DNA from: Pseudomonas putida
Lineage (GTDB): Bacteria; Pseudomonadota; Gammaproteobacteria; Pseudomonadales; Pseudomonadaceae
Assembly: GCF_026625125.1 (NCBI RefSeq)
Contig: NZ_CP113097.1
Coordinates: forward strand, 5,752,001 to 5,816,000
DNA: 64,000 nucleotides
Reading direction: 5' to 3'
Of the stretch, positions 1 through 8,977 are shown in pieces. Position 1 is the first letter of the stretch. Every line of letters starts with the position of its first letter. A program made the position numbers and the translations under genes. The notes beneath the pieces were generated by a model that saw nothing but the letters and a program-made list of their open reading frames with translations, was not told the DNA's origin and did no database searches.

Positions 1-1
1 G

Positions 2-499
2 ATCAACGACCTGTTGAATTTCTCTCGCTACCAGAGCGGCCTGCAAAAACTCGAACTCGCCCCCTGCGCCATCGACGAACTGCTCGAACGTGCCCAGGTA
101 CGGTTCAGCGAGCAGGCATCGGTCAAGCAGATCGAGCTGATCAAGGCGCTGGAGCCACCGCTGCCTCGGATCCAGGCCGACATCGCCCAACTGGATCGGG
201 TGCTCGACAACCTGCTGCACAACGCCATTCGGCATACCGCCAGCGGCGGGCGAATCCGTCTCCATGCGCGACGCCACGCGGAACGCGTCATCATCAGCGT
301 GGAGGACAATGGCGAAGGCATTGCCTACGGACAGCAGGGGCGCATTTTCGAACCCTTTGTGCAGGTCGGGCGCAAAAAGGGCGGGGCCGGGCTGGGGCTG
401 GCATTGTGCAAGGAAATCGTGCAATTGCACGGCGGCCGCATGGGGGTCTTCTCCCGGCCTGGACAGGGGACGCAGTTCTACATGGCCCTTCCGGTCTGA
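2..499 (+). CDS. kinB: KinB sensor histidine kinase, C-terminal part (5' truncated by window)
   Basis: The reading frame is open from base 2 and enters in the last helix of the dimerisation/phosphoacceptor domain (INDLLNFSRYQSG); the phosphorylated His lies outside the window. The 165 visible residues are the ATP-binding catalytic domain: N box DNLLHNAIRH, G1 DNGEGI, F box IFEPFVQVG, G2 GGAGLGLALCKEIV. KinB is the inner-membrane kinase/phosphatase that works with AlgB in alginate and virulence control. The name rests on the order kinB-ampDh2-dgcH-dsbA-cc4-engB-polA, as I recall it for P. aeruginosa, and on the closeness of the C-terminus to KinB from memory. The gene ends by converging with an EAL gene on the other strand. 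Confidence 0.8.
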   Translation: MNDLLNFSRYQSGLQKLELAPCAIDELLERAQVRFSEQASVKQIELIKALEPPLPRIQADIAQLDRVLDNLLHNAIRHTASGGRIRLHARRHAERVIISVEDNGEGIAYGQQGRIFEPFVQVGRKKGGAGLGLALCKEIVQLHGGRMGVFSRPGQGTQFYMALPV

Positions 500-553
500 C
501 GCTTGAGCTGAAGGTCGTTGGGGGCAACGCCTGGCCGGCCCCTGCACGTTCGC

Positions 554-2182
554 TCAAGGTTCATCGTCTAGCCGCGGCCTTCGGACCTGCCGCCCTCGCG
601 TCACCAGCTCGACGAACTGCCGGGCATTGAGCGGATGGGCGAACAGCCAGCCCTGGCCATAGTTGACACCTTCACTGTTGAGCAGCACCGCCTGGGCCTC
701 GCACTCTATGCCTTCGGCTATCACCCGCAGATGCAGGTCATGGGCCATGCGAATGATATGAGGCGCCACACCACTGCTGGCAGCATCATGCCCAAGCGCG
801 TCGATGAAAGCCTTGTCGATCTTCAGGCAGTCCACCGGTAAGGTCTGCAGATAAGCCAGGCTGCAGTAGCCAGTGCCGAAGTCATCGATCAACACCTGAT
901 GCCCCACCGAGCGAAGCGCTTGCAGGTTGTCACGGGCCACCACCACATCGATCAGCCCCCGTTCGGTAACCTCGAAGGCGATCTGGCTGGCAGCCACCCG
1001 GTGCAGTGCCAGCAACCGCGCCGCCACCCGGCCAATGCGCGGGACCATCACGTCACAGGCGGCCAGGTTCACCGAGATATAAAGGTTGCGGTGCGAACGC
1101 AGCAACTGGCCAAGTTGCTCCAGTACCCGTTGCAGCACGAAATCGGTGATCTGGCGAATCTGCCCGGTATTTTCGGCCAGCGGAATGAACAGGTCCGGGC
1201 TGGTCAGGGTCCCGTCCGGACGCCGCCAGCGCACCAGCGCCTCAGCGCCAACGCAGCGCCGGCTGTCGAGTTCGATGATCGGCTGATAAAGCACCTGCAG
1301 TTCACCACGGCGCAGCGCGTTCTGCAGCTCGGAACTCATGGAGCGCCGCTGCAGGATCAGTTGCAACACCAGCCAGCCGATACAACAGGCAGCCAGAACA
1401 CTACCGGGGAACAGCAACCAGAGCATGCCGTTCATCCTCAGTGGCAGGCTGGCACGCGGAGCGATCAGCACCAGCTGGTAATCGGGCGACTTGGTCGGCA
1501 TTCGATAGACAAGGCGGTCGTGCAGTTCGAACAACGAGTTGCCGCTGGGTGGCGGCCAATGCTCAGCGGGCGGCCAGACTTGTGGCGGGCCCAGCACGGG
1601 TATCGCTCTGGTGCCATTGTCCAGCACCACCAACAGGCTACCGCCCGGCGGCAGGTCAACCACGTCGGTCAAGTGCCCGCGCGAGGTAGAGACCAGGAAA
1701 TTGCCGCGTGCAAGCATCAACGCGGCAAGGTTCTCGTTGGGTTCGGTGGTGGTATTGAGCCAATAGCTGTAGGTCGGGCCCTGGATGTCCGGCGCCCGCG
1801 TGGGCACGAAAGCGCGTGCCCCGCCGCGGTTGGAGCAGGCGACGTTGACGTCTACATACGCCGCCTCATAAATGAAACGCGAGCCCAGCCCAACCTGCTG
1901 CAACAACGCCAGCATCGCCGGGCTGCATCCGCGCAATGGCTGCGCCTGCAGGTCATCGACCCCCTCACGCAATTGGCCGAAAACCTGCTCGAGGCGGTCA
2001 AGAAAACGCTCGCCCTGAGCATTCATCTGCGCACTCTCGCTCTGCTTCATCTGCTGCAGCGCAATACCGATACTGGCAGTCAGCAACACGGCGGCGCTGG
2101 CCAACGCTGCCAAAGAGGCCAGCATCCAGGGACGGTAAAAAAATTGGCGCAACGCAGTTATCAGAGCCGACATGGGCAGCAT
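554..2182 (-). CDS. CSS-motif/EAL cyclic-di-GMP phosphodiesterase, membrane-bound
   Basis: The 542-residue protein has a membrane helix at about 19-42, a periplasmic sensor region of about 200 residues with two cysteines (C86, C116), a second helix near 254-277, and a cytoplasmic EAL domain from about 290. This is the architecture of CSS-motif phosphodiesterases, in which periplasmic disulfide formation controls hydrolysis of c-di-GMP to pGpG. The catalytic motifs look intact: EALVRW, FEVTERG, DDFGTGYCSL, IAEGIE and YGQGW. A second in-frame ATG lies three codons downstream, so the start could be 2173. It sits between kinB and ampDh2; as I recall the P. aeruginosa locus, no EAL gene is there, which would make it an addition in this lineage. 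A GGDEF cyclase lies two genes away on the same strand. Confidence 0.88.
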   Translation of the reverse strand: MLPMSALITALRQFFYRPWMLASLAALASAAVLLTASIGIALQQMKQSESAQMNAQGERFLDRLEQVFGQLREGVDDLQAQPLRGCSPAMLALLQQVGLGSRFIYEAAYVDVNVACSNRGGARAFVPTRAPDIQGPTYSYWLNTTTEPNENLAALMLARGNFLVSTSRGHLTDVVDLPPGGSLLVVLDNGTRAIPVLGPPQVWPPAEHWPPPSGNSLFELHDRLVYRMPTKSPDYQLVLIAPRASLPLRMNGMLWLLFPGSVLAACCIGWLVLQLILQRRSMSSELQNALRRGELQVLYQPIIELDSRRCVGAEALVRWRRPDGTLTSPDLFIPLAENTGQIRQITDFVLQRVLEQLGQLLRSHRNLYISVNLAACDVMVPRIGRVAARLLALHRVAASQIAFEVTERGLIDVVVARDNLQALRSVGHQVLIDDFGTGYCSLAYLQTLPVDCLKIDKAFIDALGHDAASSGVAPHIIRMAHDLHLRVIAEGIECEAQAVLLNSEGVNYGQGWLFAHPLNARQFVELVTRGRQVRRPRLDDEP

Positions 2183-2257
2183 CCAGTTGATATACAGGGT
2201 ATAGCAACTGAATGGCGTATTGGCTTGGCCGTTTGGCGGAGCCCAGGGCGCGAAGGT

Positions 2258-3034
2258 TCAGCGCTTGCGGTTGAGCACTTGCAGCATGGCGGCTGTCTGC
2301 GCATCGGGCAGCCCGTCGAAGTGCTGTGGCCGGAAACGCATCTGGAACGCCGCAATGACATGGCGGGTAGCGACATCGAGCTGCCCGGTCTGTTCGATGG
2401 CGTAGCCGAAGCGTGCCAGTTCTTGCTGGTACCAGCCTATGCTCGGCGGGTTGACGTTGAAATACGCCTGCTGGCGCGCCACGGCGTCGGGCTCTGGCCA
2501 TACCCCAAGCCCCGCATCGGCCAGACGCTTCCAAGGGAACAGCGGCCCCGGGTCCAGTTTGCGCAAGGGTGCGATATCACTGTGGCCAACGATATGGCTA
2601 GGGTCGATGTTGTTACGTTTGACGATGTCCTTGAGCAGCGCGATCAGAGACTGAATTTGCGCTTCGCTGTAGGGGTACCAGACTCGCCCGTTGGGCGTGG
2701 TGTCGAAGCCTGGGTTGACGATCTCGATACCGATCGAGCTCGAATTCAGCCAGGTTCGCCCCTGCCATTGGCTGTCCCCGGCATGCCAGGCACGGCGGCT
2801 TTCATCGACCAGTTGATACACCGTGGCCGGGCCATCTCCGATCAGGTAGTGGCTGCTGACCTCGCCGTGGGTCAGCAGCGCCAGCGAGCGCTCCAGCGAG
2901 GCATTGGTGTAATGCAGCACGACGAACTGGATGCGGTTGTCCTGGTTGGCCGAGGGGTGGCTGCGGTCGATACGCAGGCCGGTCGAACAACCGGCCAGAA
3001 CGATTAGCAAAAATGCAGTGAACAACGCTTTCAT
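2258..3034 (-). CDS. ampDh2: AmpDh2-type N-acetylmuramoyl-L-alanine amidase, lipoprotein
   Basis: The 258-residue enzyme cleaves the amide bond between MurNAc and the stem peptide of peptidoglycan fragments. It starts with a lipoprotein signal (LLIVLAGC, lipidated C16), so it should be anchored in the envelope, unlike cytoplasmic AmpD. The amidase_2 domain shows the zinc-binding His in VVLHYTNAS, the second His/Asp set in IVGHSDIAPLRKLDPGPLFPW, and the IGIEIVN core. A peptidoglycan-binding helical domain follows (about 190-245). The start at 3034 is preferred over an in-frame Met at 3073 because it puts the lipobox at the right distance. It shares orientation with the flanking c-di-GMP genes. 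Confidence 0.88.
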   Translation of the reverse strand: MKALFTAFLLIVLAGCSTGLRIDRSHPSANQDNRIQFVVLHYTNASLERSLALLTHGEVSSHYLIGDGPATVYQLVDESRRAWHAGDSQWQGRTWLNSSSIGIEIVNPGFDTTPNGRVWYPYSEAQIQSLIALLKDIVKRNNIDPSHIVGHSDIAPLRKLDPGPLFPWKRLADAGLGVWPEPDAVARQQAYFNVNPPSIGWYQQELARFGYAIEQTGQLDVATRHVIAAFQMRFRPQHFDGLPDAQTAAMLQVLNRKR

Positions 3035-3099
3035 GGAAGAAGCCAGGGTGGTTAGCCAGTGACGCTCTAGCATAACGTATGCGCCCCCGGCTCACCCGC

Positions 3100-5064
3100 T
3101 CAGCTTTGTTCCACCCGATTACGGCCCAGGTCCTTGGCCCGGTACAGCGCCGCATCCGCACGCTTGAGCACCTGATCACCGCGCTCACCCGAGCGGAATG
3201 CGCTCAAACCGATGGAGGCAGTGATCACCACCCGTTCGCCCTTGAAATGGAACGGACACGCTTCGATCGCGGCACGCAGCACCTCGGCCACTTGGGCAGC
3301 GACGGTGGGTGAGGTCTGCGCCAGTAACAGTACGAACTCCTCGCCGCCGAACCGGGCGATGAAATCGCGCGGACGCAGGCGCTTGCGCAACTGGTCAGCG
3401 ACGATCTTCAGCACCTTGTCACCCGCCAGATGGCCATAGCTGTCATTGATGCGCTTGAAGTGGTCCAAGTCCAGGATCGCCATCGCCAAATGGCCGCCGT
3501 TCTCCTGCCAGGCCTGCATTTCGCGCTCTACCTGCTCGCTCCAGGCCGCACGATTGGGCAGCCCGGTCAGCGGGTCGATCAATGCCTTCTGCCGCTGTTC
3601 CTCAAGGTGTTCGCGGTAGCCGAGGGCCTCTTGCTCCATGTTGGCGACGCGCTCGGCCAAGCCCTGTAGTCGCCCGGCGAGCTCCTGTTCGCGACGGTCA
3701 CGCTCATGCTGATGCTCATCCATCGTGCCCAGCAGCCCTTCCAGGCGGTTCTCGAGAATGTGCTTGAGGCTGTCCACATCGACTGCCCCTTGCACGCTGC
3801 TTTGCAGGCCATCGACCTGCTCACGCAGCTGGCTGTCCAGTTCGCGAGCAGCAGAACTGTTGTCGGCATGACCGGCACTGGCTTCATGAAGGTGGCTCTG
3901 GAAGCTTTCCAGGCGCTCATTGAGCTGCTGCAGGTAAGTCTCGAATTCGTGCTGCCCGCTGTCGGTGATCGCCAGCATGAGCACGGCCAGGTCATCGAGC
4001 ACCGGGATCAGCTCGTACCAGTTCAGCCCCCGCGCCACGCGCTCGCGCATCTGCAGTGCCTGGGCTTTGTGGCGTTCCGGCAGGCTGAGGTCATCGAGCA
4101 GGCCGATCAGGGTTTGCTCGATATGCGCGGCAACCTGGCTGTAGGGCGGCTCGACTGCGTCAGGGAGCGAATAGGGCCCGTCTTCGCCGAAGGTTTCTTC
4201 CAGGGGTTTCAGCGCTTGTGGCTCATCGGCCTGCAGTGGCAGCTCGGCCCGAACGCCTTCGGGGCGCTGCGGCTCCTCAGCGCAGTCGGGTGCGACATCG
4301 TCCATTGCTGGGGCCGATGCCGGCGGCTCAGGTTCGCTTGGGGCGGGCGGTGCGGCAACAGGCGTTGCAGGCACCACAGGTTCGGGGTGATCAACCTCAG
4401 GCGCTGCCAGCGGCTGGAGCTCGTCGATATCCCGGGGTGGCAGATCAACCAGGACCGGCCCGTCCGGCAATGGCTGCAGTTCAGGCTCAGCGATCGCAGA
4501 AGGGGCCGATGGCTCCACAGCGCTCCCACCTGGTTCGCTATCGCGGTTGCCGAACAAACGTTGCAAAAAGCCCGGCCTGGCCTCCTCATCCGGCCTGTCC
4601 AAAGAGGACAGCGCCCTCCCCTGCAAACCGCTCAGCTCTGCGAGCAGCGGCGGCAGCTCGCGCGACTGGCTGACGCCGCCGTCGAGTTTCTTCGCCAGTT
4701 TCTTGAGCGACCGCGTCACGTCACCGGACAACGGCAGGCCTTGCAGCTGCGTCACGAGCGCAGTCAGGGCATCGCTGACCTGGTTCATGCGGGTTTCGCG
4801 GCGCTGCTCGGAGTCGAGCACGGCCTTTTCAAGACGCGGGATCAACCCGGCAAGGCCAGCATCCATGTCGTCGCGGCGAATGACCTCACGCATTTCCTTC
4901 ATGCACTGGTCCACTGCCTTGTCGCTGCCTTCAGCGGCCAAGGTACTGCGCACCAGGCCTCGACGCAGCAGGTCAAGCCGCGCGGCCCATCGCCGCTCCA
5001 GCTTCTCCTGCTGTTCGATGCTTTTAAGGTATTTTTCTTTCCAGCGCTCGGCTTCTTCGGTCAT
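3100..5064 (-). CDS. dgcH: GGDEF-domain diguanylate cyclase, soluble
   Basis: The 654-residue cytoplasmic protein makes c-di-GMP from two GTP. No membrane helix is visible. The N-terminal half is helical and charged, interrupted by a Pro/Ala/Glu-rich stretch (about 200-270), then a coiled coil leads into a C-terminal GGDEF domain starting near 500. The active-site motif is GGEEF (573-577), and an RxxD product-inhibition site (RPRD, 564-567) lies exactly five residues before it, so both catalysis and feedback inhibition look possible. The symbol is given by position, matching P. aeruginosa PA5487 between ampDh2 and dsbA. Confidence 0.85.
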   Translation of the reverse strand: MTEEAERWKEKYLKSIEQQEKLERRWAARLDLLRRGLVRSTLAAEGSDKAVDQCMKEMREVIRRDDMDAGLAGLIPRLEKAVLDSEQRRETRMNQVSDALTALVTQLQGLPLSGDVTRSLKKLAKKLDGGVSQSRELPPLLAELSGLQGRALSSLDRPDEEARPGFLQRLFGNRDSEPGGSAVEPSAPSAIAEPELQPLPDGPVLVDLPPRDIDELQPLAAPEVDHPEPVVPATPVAAPPAPSEPEPPASAPAMDDVAPDCAEEPQRPEGVRAELPLQADEPQALKPLEETFGEDGPYSLPDAVEPPYSQVAAHIEQTLIGLLDDLSLPERHKAQALQMRERVARGLNWYELIPVLDDLAVLMLAITDSGQHEFETYLQQLNERLESFQSHLHEASAGHADNSSAARELDSQLREQVDGLQSSVQGAVDVDSLKHILENRLEGLLGTMDEHQHERDRREQELAGRLQGLAERVANMEQEALGYREHLEEQRQKALIDPLTGLPNRAAWSEQVEREMQAWQENGGHLAMAILDLDHFKRINDSYGHLAGDKVLKIVADQLRKRLRPRDFIARFGGEEFVLLLAQTSPTVAAQVAEVLRAAIEACPFHFKGERVVITASIGLSAFRSGERGDQVLKRADAALYRAKDLGRNRVEQS

Positions 5065-5160
5065 GCCTGGATCCGCAACGGGTGATGCATCGGTGGGCTG
5101 TGGTTACACGCTGTCGGCGCACGGCGGGAACTCTTGAATGCTCCATGGCCTTTTGCTGAT

Positions 5161-6015
5161 CTAGCTCAGGACCGGAAGCGTATCCACAGTCAATGCATCA
5201 GGCAATCGGATCTCTACGGCGACCGGGAGATGGTCGGAAATAGGCTGGGCCAGTACCTCGACCCGCTCCAGGGTCAGGCTCGGGCTGAGCAGGATGTGGT
5301 CCAGGCAACGCTGCGGGCGCCAGCTGGGAAAGGTCGCTTCGACCTGCGGGGCGATCAGGCCCAGATCACGCAGGGGGGAATGGTCGAGCAAGTCATTGGC
5401 ATGGGTATTCATGTCGCCCATCAGAACCTGGTGGCGGTATCCACCGATCAGTTCACGGATGTAGGCGAGCTGGCGAGCACGGGTCTTGGCACCCAGCGCA
5501 AGATGCATCATGACCACGATCAGGGCGTCCTCGCCTTCACCGAAGCGCACCAGGATCGCACCGCGACCGGAGGGGCCGGGCAGAGGATGATCTTCCAACA
5601 GGTGCGGCTTGAGGCGGCTGAGTACGCCGTTGCTGTGCTGGGCGAAATGCCCAAGGTTACGGTTGAGCTGCTGGTACCAGTAAGGGAAGCCCCCCAACTG
5701 GGCCAGGTGCTCCACCTGGTTGACGTAACCGGAACGAAGGCTGCCGCCATCGACCTCCTGCAAAGCCACCAGGTCGAAATCGTTGAGCAGGTCGCCGATT
5801 TTCTGCAGATTGCCGGCGCGCCCGGTGTGCGGCAGCAGGTGCTGCCAGCTGCGGGTCAGGTAATGCCGATAGCGTTCGGTACTGATGCCGACCTGGATAT
5901 TGAAGCTGAGCAGCCGCAGGCGACCATCTTCCGGCAGGCCATTGGCCTGCAGATGATGCTCGTTGACCTGCGGCTGGTGCAGGCCAACACCACGCGCGGT
6001 TCTGAACCGGGGCAT
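5161..6015 (-). CDS. Endonuclease/exonuclease/phosphatase (EEP) family protein
   Basis: The 284-residue protein has the EEP/DNase I-like fold: metal-binding Asn in LLSFNIQVG, Glu in ALQEVDGGS, Asp/Asn in LMGDMNTHAND and the terminal Asp-His pair in CLDHILLSPS. No signal peptide or membrane helix is evident. The family includes nucleases, inositol-phosphate phosphatases and sphingomyelinases, and the substrate here is unknown. It lies 11 bp downstream of dsbA on the same strand, as PA5488 does next to dsbA, so the two are probably cotranscribed. Confidence 0.85.
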   Translation of the reverse strand: MPRFRTARGVGLHQPQVNEHHLQANGLPEDGRLRLLSFNIQVGISTERYRHYLTRSWQHLLPHTGRAGNLQKIGDLLNDFDLVALQEVDGGSLRSGYVNQVEHLAQLGGFPYWYQQLNRNLGHFAQHSNGVLSRLKPHLLEDHPLPGPSGRGAILVRFGEGEDALIVVMMHLALGAKTRARQLAYIRELIGGYRHQVLMGDMNTHANDLLDHSPLRDLGLIAPQVEATFPSWRPQRCLDHILLSPSLTLERVEVLAQPISDHLPVAVEIRLPDALTVDTLPVLS

Positions 6016-6026
6016 GGGTTCGCCGC

Positions 6027-6662
6027 TTACTTAGCGGCGCGCTCCTTGTCGATCAGCTGGTCGGCGACATTCAGCACGCCTTCCGGGCCTTTAGCGGTGC
6101 CGAGGTCAAAACGGTACTTGCCGTTCACCACCATGCTAGGTACGCCAGTGATTTCGTACTTTTTCGCCAGCTCCTTGGCCTGATTGACCTGGCCCTTGAT
6201 GGCGAACGAGTTGAAGGTGGCGAGGAATTTATCCTTGTCGACGCCTTGGGTGGCGAGGAAGTCAGCCATGTCGTCGGGATCGGTCAGGCGCTTGTGCTGG
6301 TTCTGGATGGCATCGAACACCGCAGCGTGAACCTTGTGCTCCACGCCCATGGCTTCGAGGGTCAGGAACATCTGGCCGTGGGCATCCCATGGCCCGCCGA
6401 ACATCGCCGGCACGCGTTTGAAGTTAACGTCCTTCGGCAGTTTTTCAACCCAAGGGTTGATCACCGGTTCGAAGTGGTAGCAATGAGGGCAGCCGTACCA
6501 GAACAGCTCGACCACTTCGATCTTGCCGGGAACGGACACCGGAACAGGGTTGCTCAGCTCGAGGTATTCCTTGCCGGCTGTGGCAGGCTCCGCAGCCTGA
6601 ACGGCGGACATACCGAATACGCTGGCGGCGACCAGCGCAGCGCTGAGAATCAGTTTACGCAT
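6027..6662 (-). CDS. dsbA: Thiol:disulfide oxidoreductase DsbA
   Basis: This periplasmic oxidase introduces disulfide bonds into exported proteins. The 211-residue precursor has a Sec signal (about 1-23, cleavage after VQA) and the DsbA active site C58-P-H-C61 in a thioredoxin fold with an inserted helical domain. The cis-proline loop is TGVPSMVVNGKYRF. It is followed at 11 bp by the EEP-family gene and preceded by the cytochrome c4 gene, with a terminator between them. Several neighbours (CSS-type EAL protein, cytochromes c) are cysteine-dependent periplasmic proteins. Confidence 0.97.
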   Translation of the reverse strand: MRKLILSAALVAASVFGMSAVQAAEPATAGKEYLELSNPVPVSVPGKIEVVELFWYGCPHCYHFEPVINPWVEKLPKDVNFKRVPAMFGGPWDAHGQMFLTLEAMGVEHKVHAAVFDAIQNQHKRLTDPDDMADFLATQGVDKDKFLATFNSFAIKGQVNQAKELAKKYEITGVPSMVVNGKYRFDLGTAKGPEGVLNVADQLIDKERAAK

Positions 6663-6758
6663 GCTTTACTCCTGAGCAGTCTTTGGTCGCCTCTACACGA
6701 CCTGTATTGAGACAGGTCGGGACGGGCCCGAGTTCTGTAGTGTACCGGCTGCGGACCG

Positions 6759-6785
6759 AAAAAAGGGCGGTCCGCGCCGCCCTTT
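6759..6785 (-). terminator. Intrinsic terminator after cytochrome c4
   Basis: Read on the minus strand, a stem AAAGGGCGG/CCGCCCTTT is followed directly by six T residues. It lies between the end of the cytochrome c4 gene and dsbA, so it separates the cytochrome transcript from dsbA. Confidence 0.85.
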
Positions 6786-6831
6786 CATCTTTAGCGTTGC
6801 AGCATTAACCGAATGTTAATGCGCAGCTATC

Positions 6832-7449
6832 TCAGTGAAGGCCCTGGATATAACTGGCCAACGCTTCGATATCATGGTTGCTCAGCTTGCCGGCTATGGT
6901 CCGCATGGTCATGGCATCACCATCATTGGTGCGGTTGCCCTCGCGGAAGTCGGTGAGCTGCTTGGTCACGTATTGCGAATGCTGGCCACTCAGGTGCGGG
7001 AAGCCGGCCAGCGCGATGCCTGCGCCATTGGGGGAGTGGCAACCGGTGCAGGCAGGCATGCCTTTTTCCAGATCGCCACCATTGAACAGCGCCCGGCCAC
7101 GCTCGACCAACTTGGGGTCGGCGGCGCCGACGCTGCCTTTCTGGCTGGCGAAGTACGCGGCGATGTCGGCCAGGTCCTGATCGTTGAAGTTGGCCAGCAT
7201 GCCGGTCATCTCCAGCACGGTACGCTTGCCGGACTTTATGTCATGCAACTGTTTTTCGAGATAGCGCTGGCCCTGGCCGGCCAGTTTGGGGAAGTTGGGC
7301 GCCAGGCTATTGCCGTCGGGGTTGTGGCAGGCACCACAGATGGCGGTTTTGGCCTGGCCGGCGGCGGCATCGCCTTTGATAGTTTCTGCAGCAGTGGCCG
7401 CACCTGCGACGCCCATGGTCAACAGCAGACTCACGACTAGTTTGTTCAT
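6832..7449 (-). CDS. cc4: Dihaem cytochrome c4
   Basis: The 205-residue periplasmic electron carrier has a Sec signal (about 1-21) and two class I cytochrome domains. The haem-binding motifs are CGACH (C38, C41, H42) and CTGCH (C134, C137, H138), with axial Met candidates in MTGMLANF and MTMRTIAG. Cytochrome c4 passes electrons from the bc1 complex to terminal oxidases. The gene lies 31 bp downstream of a monohaem cytochrome c gene, probably one transcript ending at the 6759-6785 terminator. Confidence 0.95.
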   Translation of the reverse strand: MNKLVVSLLLTMGVAGAATAAETIKGDAAAGQAKTAICGACHNPDGNSLAPNFPKLAGQGQRYLEKQLHDIKSGKRTVLEMTGMLANFNDQDLADIAAYFASQKGSVGAADPKLVERGRALFNGGDLEKGMPACTGCHSPNGAGIALAGFPHLSGQHSQYVTKQLTDFREGNRTNDGDAMTMRTIAGKLSNHDIEALASYIQGLH

Positions 7450-7480
7450 CAGCTAATCCAACACGGCTAAGGGTGAAATG

Positions 7481-7783
7481 TTATGTATCGGGACTGCCGC
7501 TCATCCAAAGGATGACCAAACGGTAGTCCTCGGCACTGCAGTCCATGCACAATCCACGCGGCGGCATAGCCTTGAAACCCTGAGTCACATGAGCCGTGAG
7601 CACCTCCATGCCTTGCGCCAGCCTTGGCTCCCAAGCTGCCCGGTCACCCTTCCTGGGCGCCTGTGGCAACTGTCCGGCGTGACAGGCCGCACACGTGCGG
7701 TTGTACAACGCCTCGGGATCCTGTGTAGCCTGTGCGCTGAAAAACGGCAGGAACATACCGACAGCTAGCAGCCATTTCGCCAT
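7481..7783 (-). CDS. Small monohaem cytochrome c, class I
   Basis: This is a short c-type cytochrome of 100 residues with a Sec signal (about 1-18), one haem motif CAACH (C31, C34, H35) and a probable axial Met in [14 protein letters not shown] pair near the C-terminus is extra. The open frame runs further upstream to 8041, but ATG at 7783 is chosen because it places the signal peptide at the N-terminus; the longer frame would overlap the engB start region. It is cotranscribed with cytochrome c4 and corresponds in position to PA5491. Confidence 0.88.
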   Translation of the reverse strand: MAKWLLAVGMFLPFFSAQATQDPEALYNRTCAACHAGQLPQAPRKGDRAAWEPRLAQGMEVLTAHVTQGFKAMPPRGLCMDCSAEDYRLVILWMSGSPDT

Positions 7784-7976
7784 GCGAAACGACCTGACAG
7801 GGTTGGGGGACGCGCTGCGTTCTGATGCGCGAGCTATTGTTCGACACCCCATGCCCGTTCTCCTTCGCTGGGAGAATGAGCACACAAATACTGGGGCATT
7901 ATATACTTCCGCCATCCAAACGGAAACGACACCGCTTGCCGGCCTAGGCTTTGGCAACACCCACATCGGATATCCC

Positions 7977-8609
7977 ATGCAAGTCAAGAACCCCATCCTC
8001 GGCCTCTGCCAGAAAGCCACCTTCGCCCTCAGCGCTGCCAAGGTCGAACAATGCCCGGACGACCAGGGTTACGAGGTGGCTTTCGCCGGCCGCTCCAACG
8101 CCGGCAAATCCAGCGCCCTGAATACCCTGACTCATGCCAGCCTGGCGCGAACCTCGAAAACCCCAGGGCGCACCCAGCTGTTGAATTTCTTCAGTCTGGA
8201 CGATGAACGGCGTTTGGTCGACCTGCCCGGTTACGGATATGCAAAAGTCCCGATCCCGCTCAAGCAGCACTGGCAGCGTCACCTGGAGGCCTACCTGGGC
8301 AGCCGCGAATGCCTGCGCGGCGTCATCCTGATGATGGATGTGCGCCACCCGATGACCGACTTCGACAAGATGATGCTCGACTGGGCCCGGGCAAGCGGCA
8401 TGCCGATGCACATCCTGCTGACCAAGGCCGACAAGCTGACCCACGGCGCAGGCAAGAACACACTGCTCAAGGTGCAGTCGGAGATCCGCAAAGGTTGGGG
8501 GGATGGCGTGACCATCCAACTGTTCTCGGCACCCAAGCGCCTGGGGCTGGAAGAGGCCTACAAAGTGCTGGCGGGCTGGATGGAGCTGGAAGACAAGCCG
8601 GTAGCCTGA
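7977..8609 (+). CDS. engB: Ribosome biogenesis GTPase EngB/YihA
   Basis: The 210-residue GTPase belongs to the TrmE-Era-EngA-EngB superfamily and acts in assembly of the large ribosomal subunit. All G motifs are visible: GRSNAGKSS (G1), TPGRTQ (G2), DLPGYG (G3), TKADK (G4) and the FSAPKRLG region (G5). ATG 7977 is chosen over upstream in-frame starts because it gives the family length and the MQVKNPI N-terminus. It is divergent from the cytochrome genes and convergent with the ersA/polA side. Confidence 0.95.
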   Translation: MQVKNPILGLCQKATFALSAAKVEQCPDDQGYEVAFAGRSNAGKSSALNTLTHASLARTSKTPGRTQLLNFFSLDDERRLVDLPGYGYAKVPIPLKQHWQRHLEAYLGSRECLRGVILMMDVRHPMTDFDKMMLDWARASGMPMHILLTKADKLTHGAGKNTLLKVQSEIRKGWGDGVTIQLFSAPKRLGLEEAYKVLAGWMELEDKPVA

Positions 8610-8698
8610 GGCGACTTCATCGCCGGCAGGCCGGGTTGCTCACCCTGTGGGCGCCGGCTTCCTGGCGAAGGCCGGCATCGCCAGGGCAAATTCCGGGC

Positions 8699-8741
8699 AA
8701 AAAAAACCCCGGACTTCGTATGGGGAGGGGGAAGTTCGGGG
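8699..8741 (-). terminator. Intrinsic terminator of the ErsA-like RNA
   Basis: A ten-bp stem (one mismatch) on the minus strand, CCCCGAACTT with AAGTCCGGGG, is followed by eight T. The roughly 15-nt loop is pyrimidine-rich and single-stranded, suiting a base-pairing seed. Confidence 0.85.
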
Positions 8742-8828
8742 TTCAAGTCTGGACCGCTAGGGCGGGGTCCAGGTATCTGCCAACACTTAACACAACATAG
8801 GAGCATCGAAGGGCTTCACCAGCCATTC
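8699..8828 (-). ncRNA. ersA: ErsA-like small regulatory RNA
   Basis: A predicted RNA of about 130 nt lies on the minus strand between polA and engB. This is the position of Spot 42 in enterobacteria and of ErsA in P. aeruginosa (132 nt, AlgU-dependent, Hfq-binding). The 3' end is a strong terminator, CCCCGAACTT/AAGTCCGGGG followed by eight T (8699-8741), whose loop carries a C-rich anti-Shine-Dalgarno stretch (CCCCCTCCCC). An AlgU-type promoter lies just upstream at 8835-8862. The 5' end is inferred from the promoter spacing, not observed. Confidence 0.75.
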
Positions 8829-8834
8829 AGTTAC

Positions 8835-8862
8835 TCTGAGTCCCGCTTCACCGGTTTAGTTC
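8835..8862 (-). promoter_or_regulatory. AlgU (sigma-22)-type promoter for the ErsA-like RNA
   Basis: On the minus strand, GAACTA (8857-8862) and TCAGA (8835-8839) are separated by 17 bp. This resembles the envelope-stress sigma consensus GAACTT-N16/17-TCTGA. It would start a transcript near 8828, giving an RNA of ErsA length. Confidence 0.65.
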
Positions 8863-8977
8863 CAGAGCCCTCAAAACTATTTGCGATAGTTTCATGAAAC
8901 CGTGGTACTAGTGGCATCGAGCCATGCCAGGATCCGCGTCACTGCAACCCGGATCCTACACAGGTTTCTCTGCTCAA

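Noticed and set aside
899..3007. 702-codon plus-strand open frame
   Set aside because: It is antisense to the EAL and AmpDh2 genes, has Gln/His/Arg-rich low-complexity composition typical of shadows in GC-rich DNA, and no domain.
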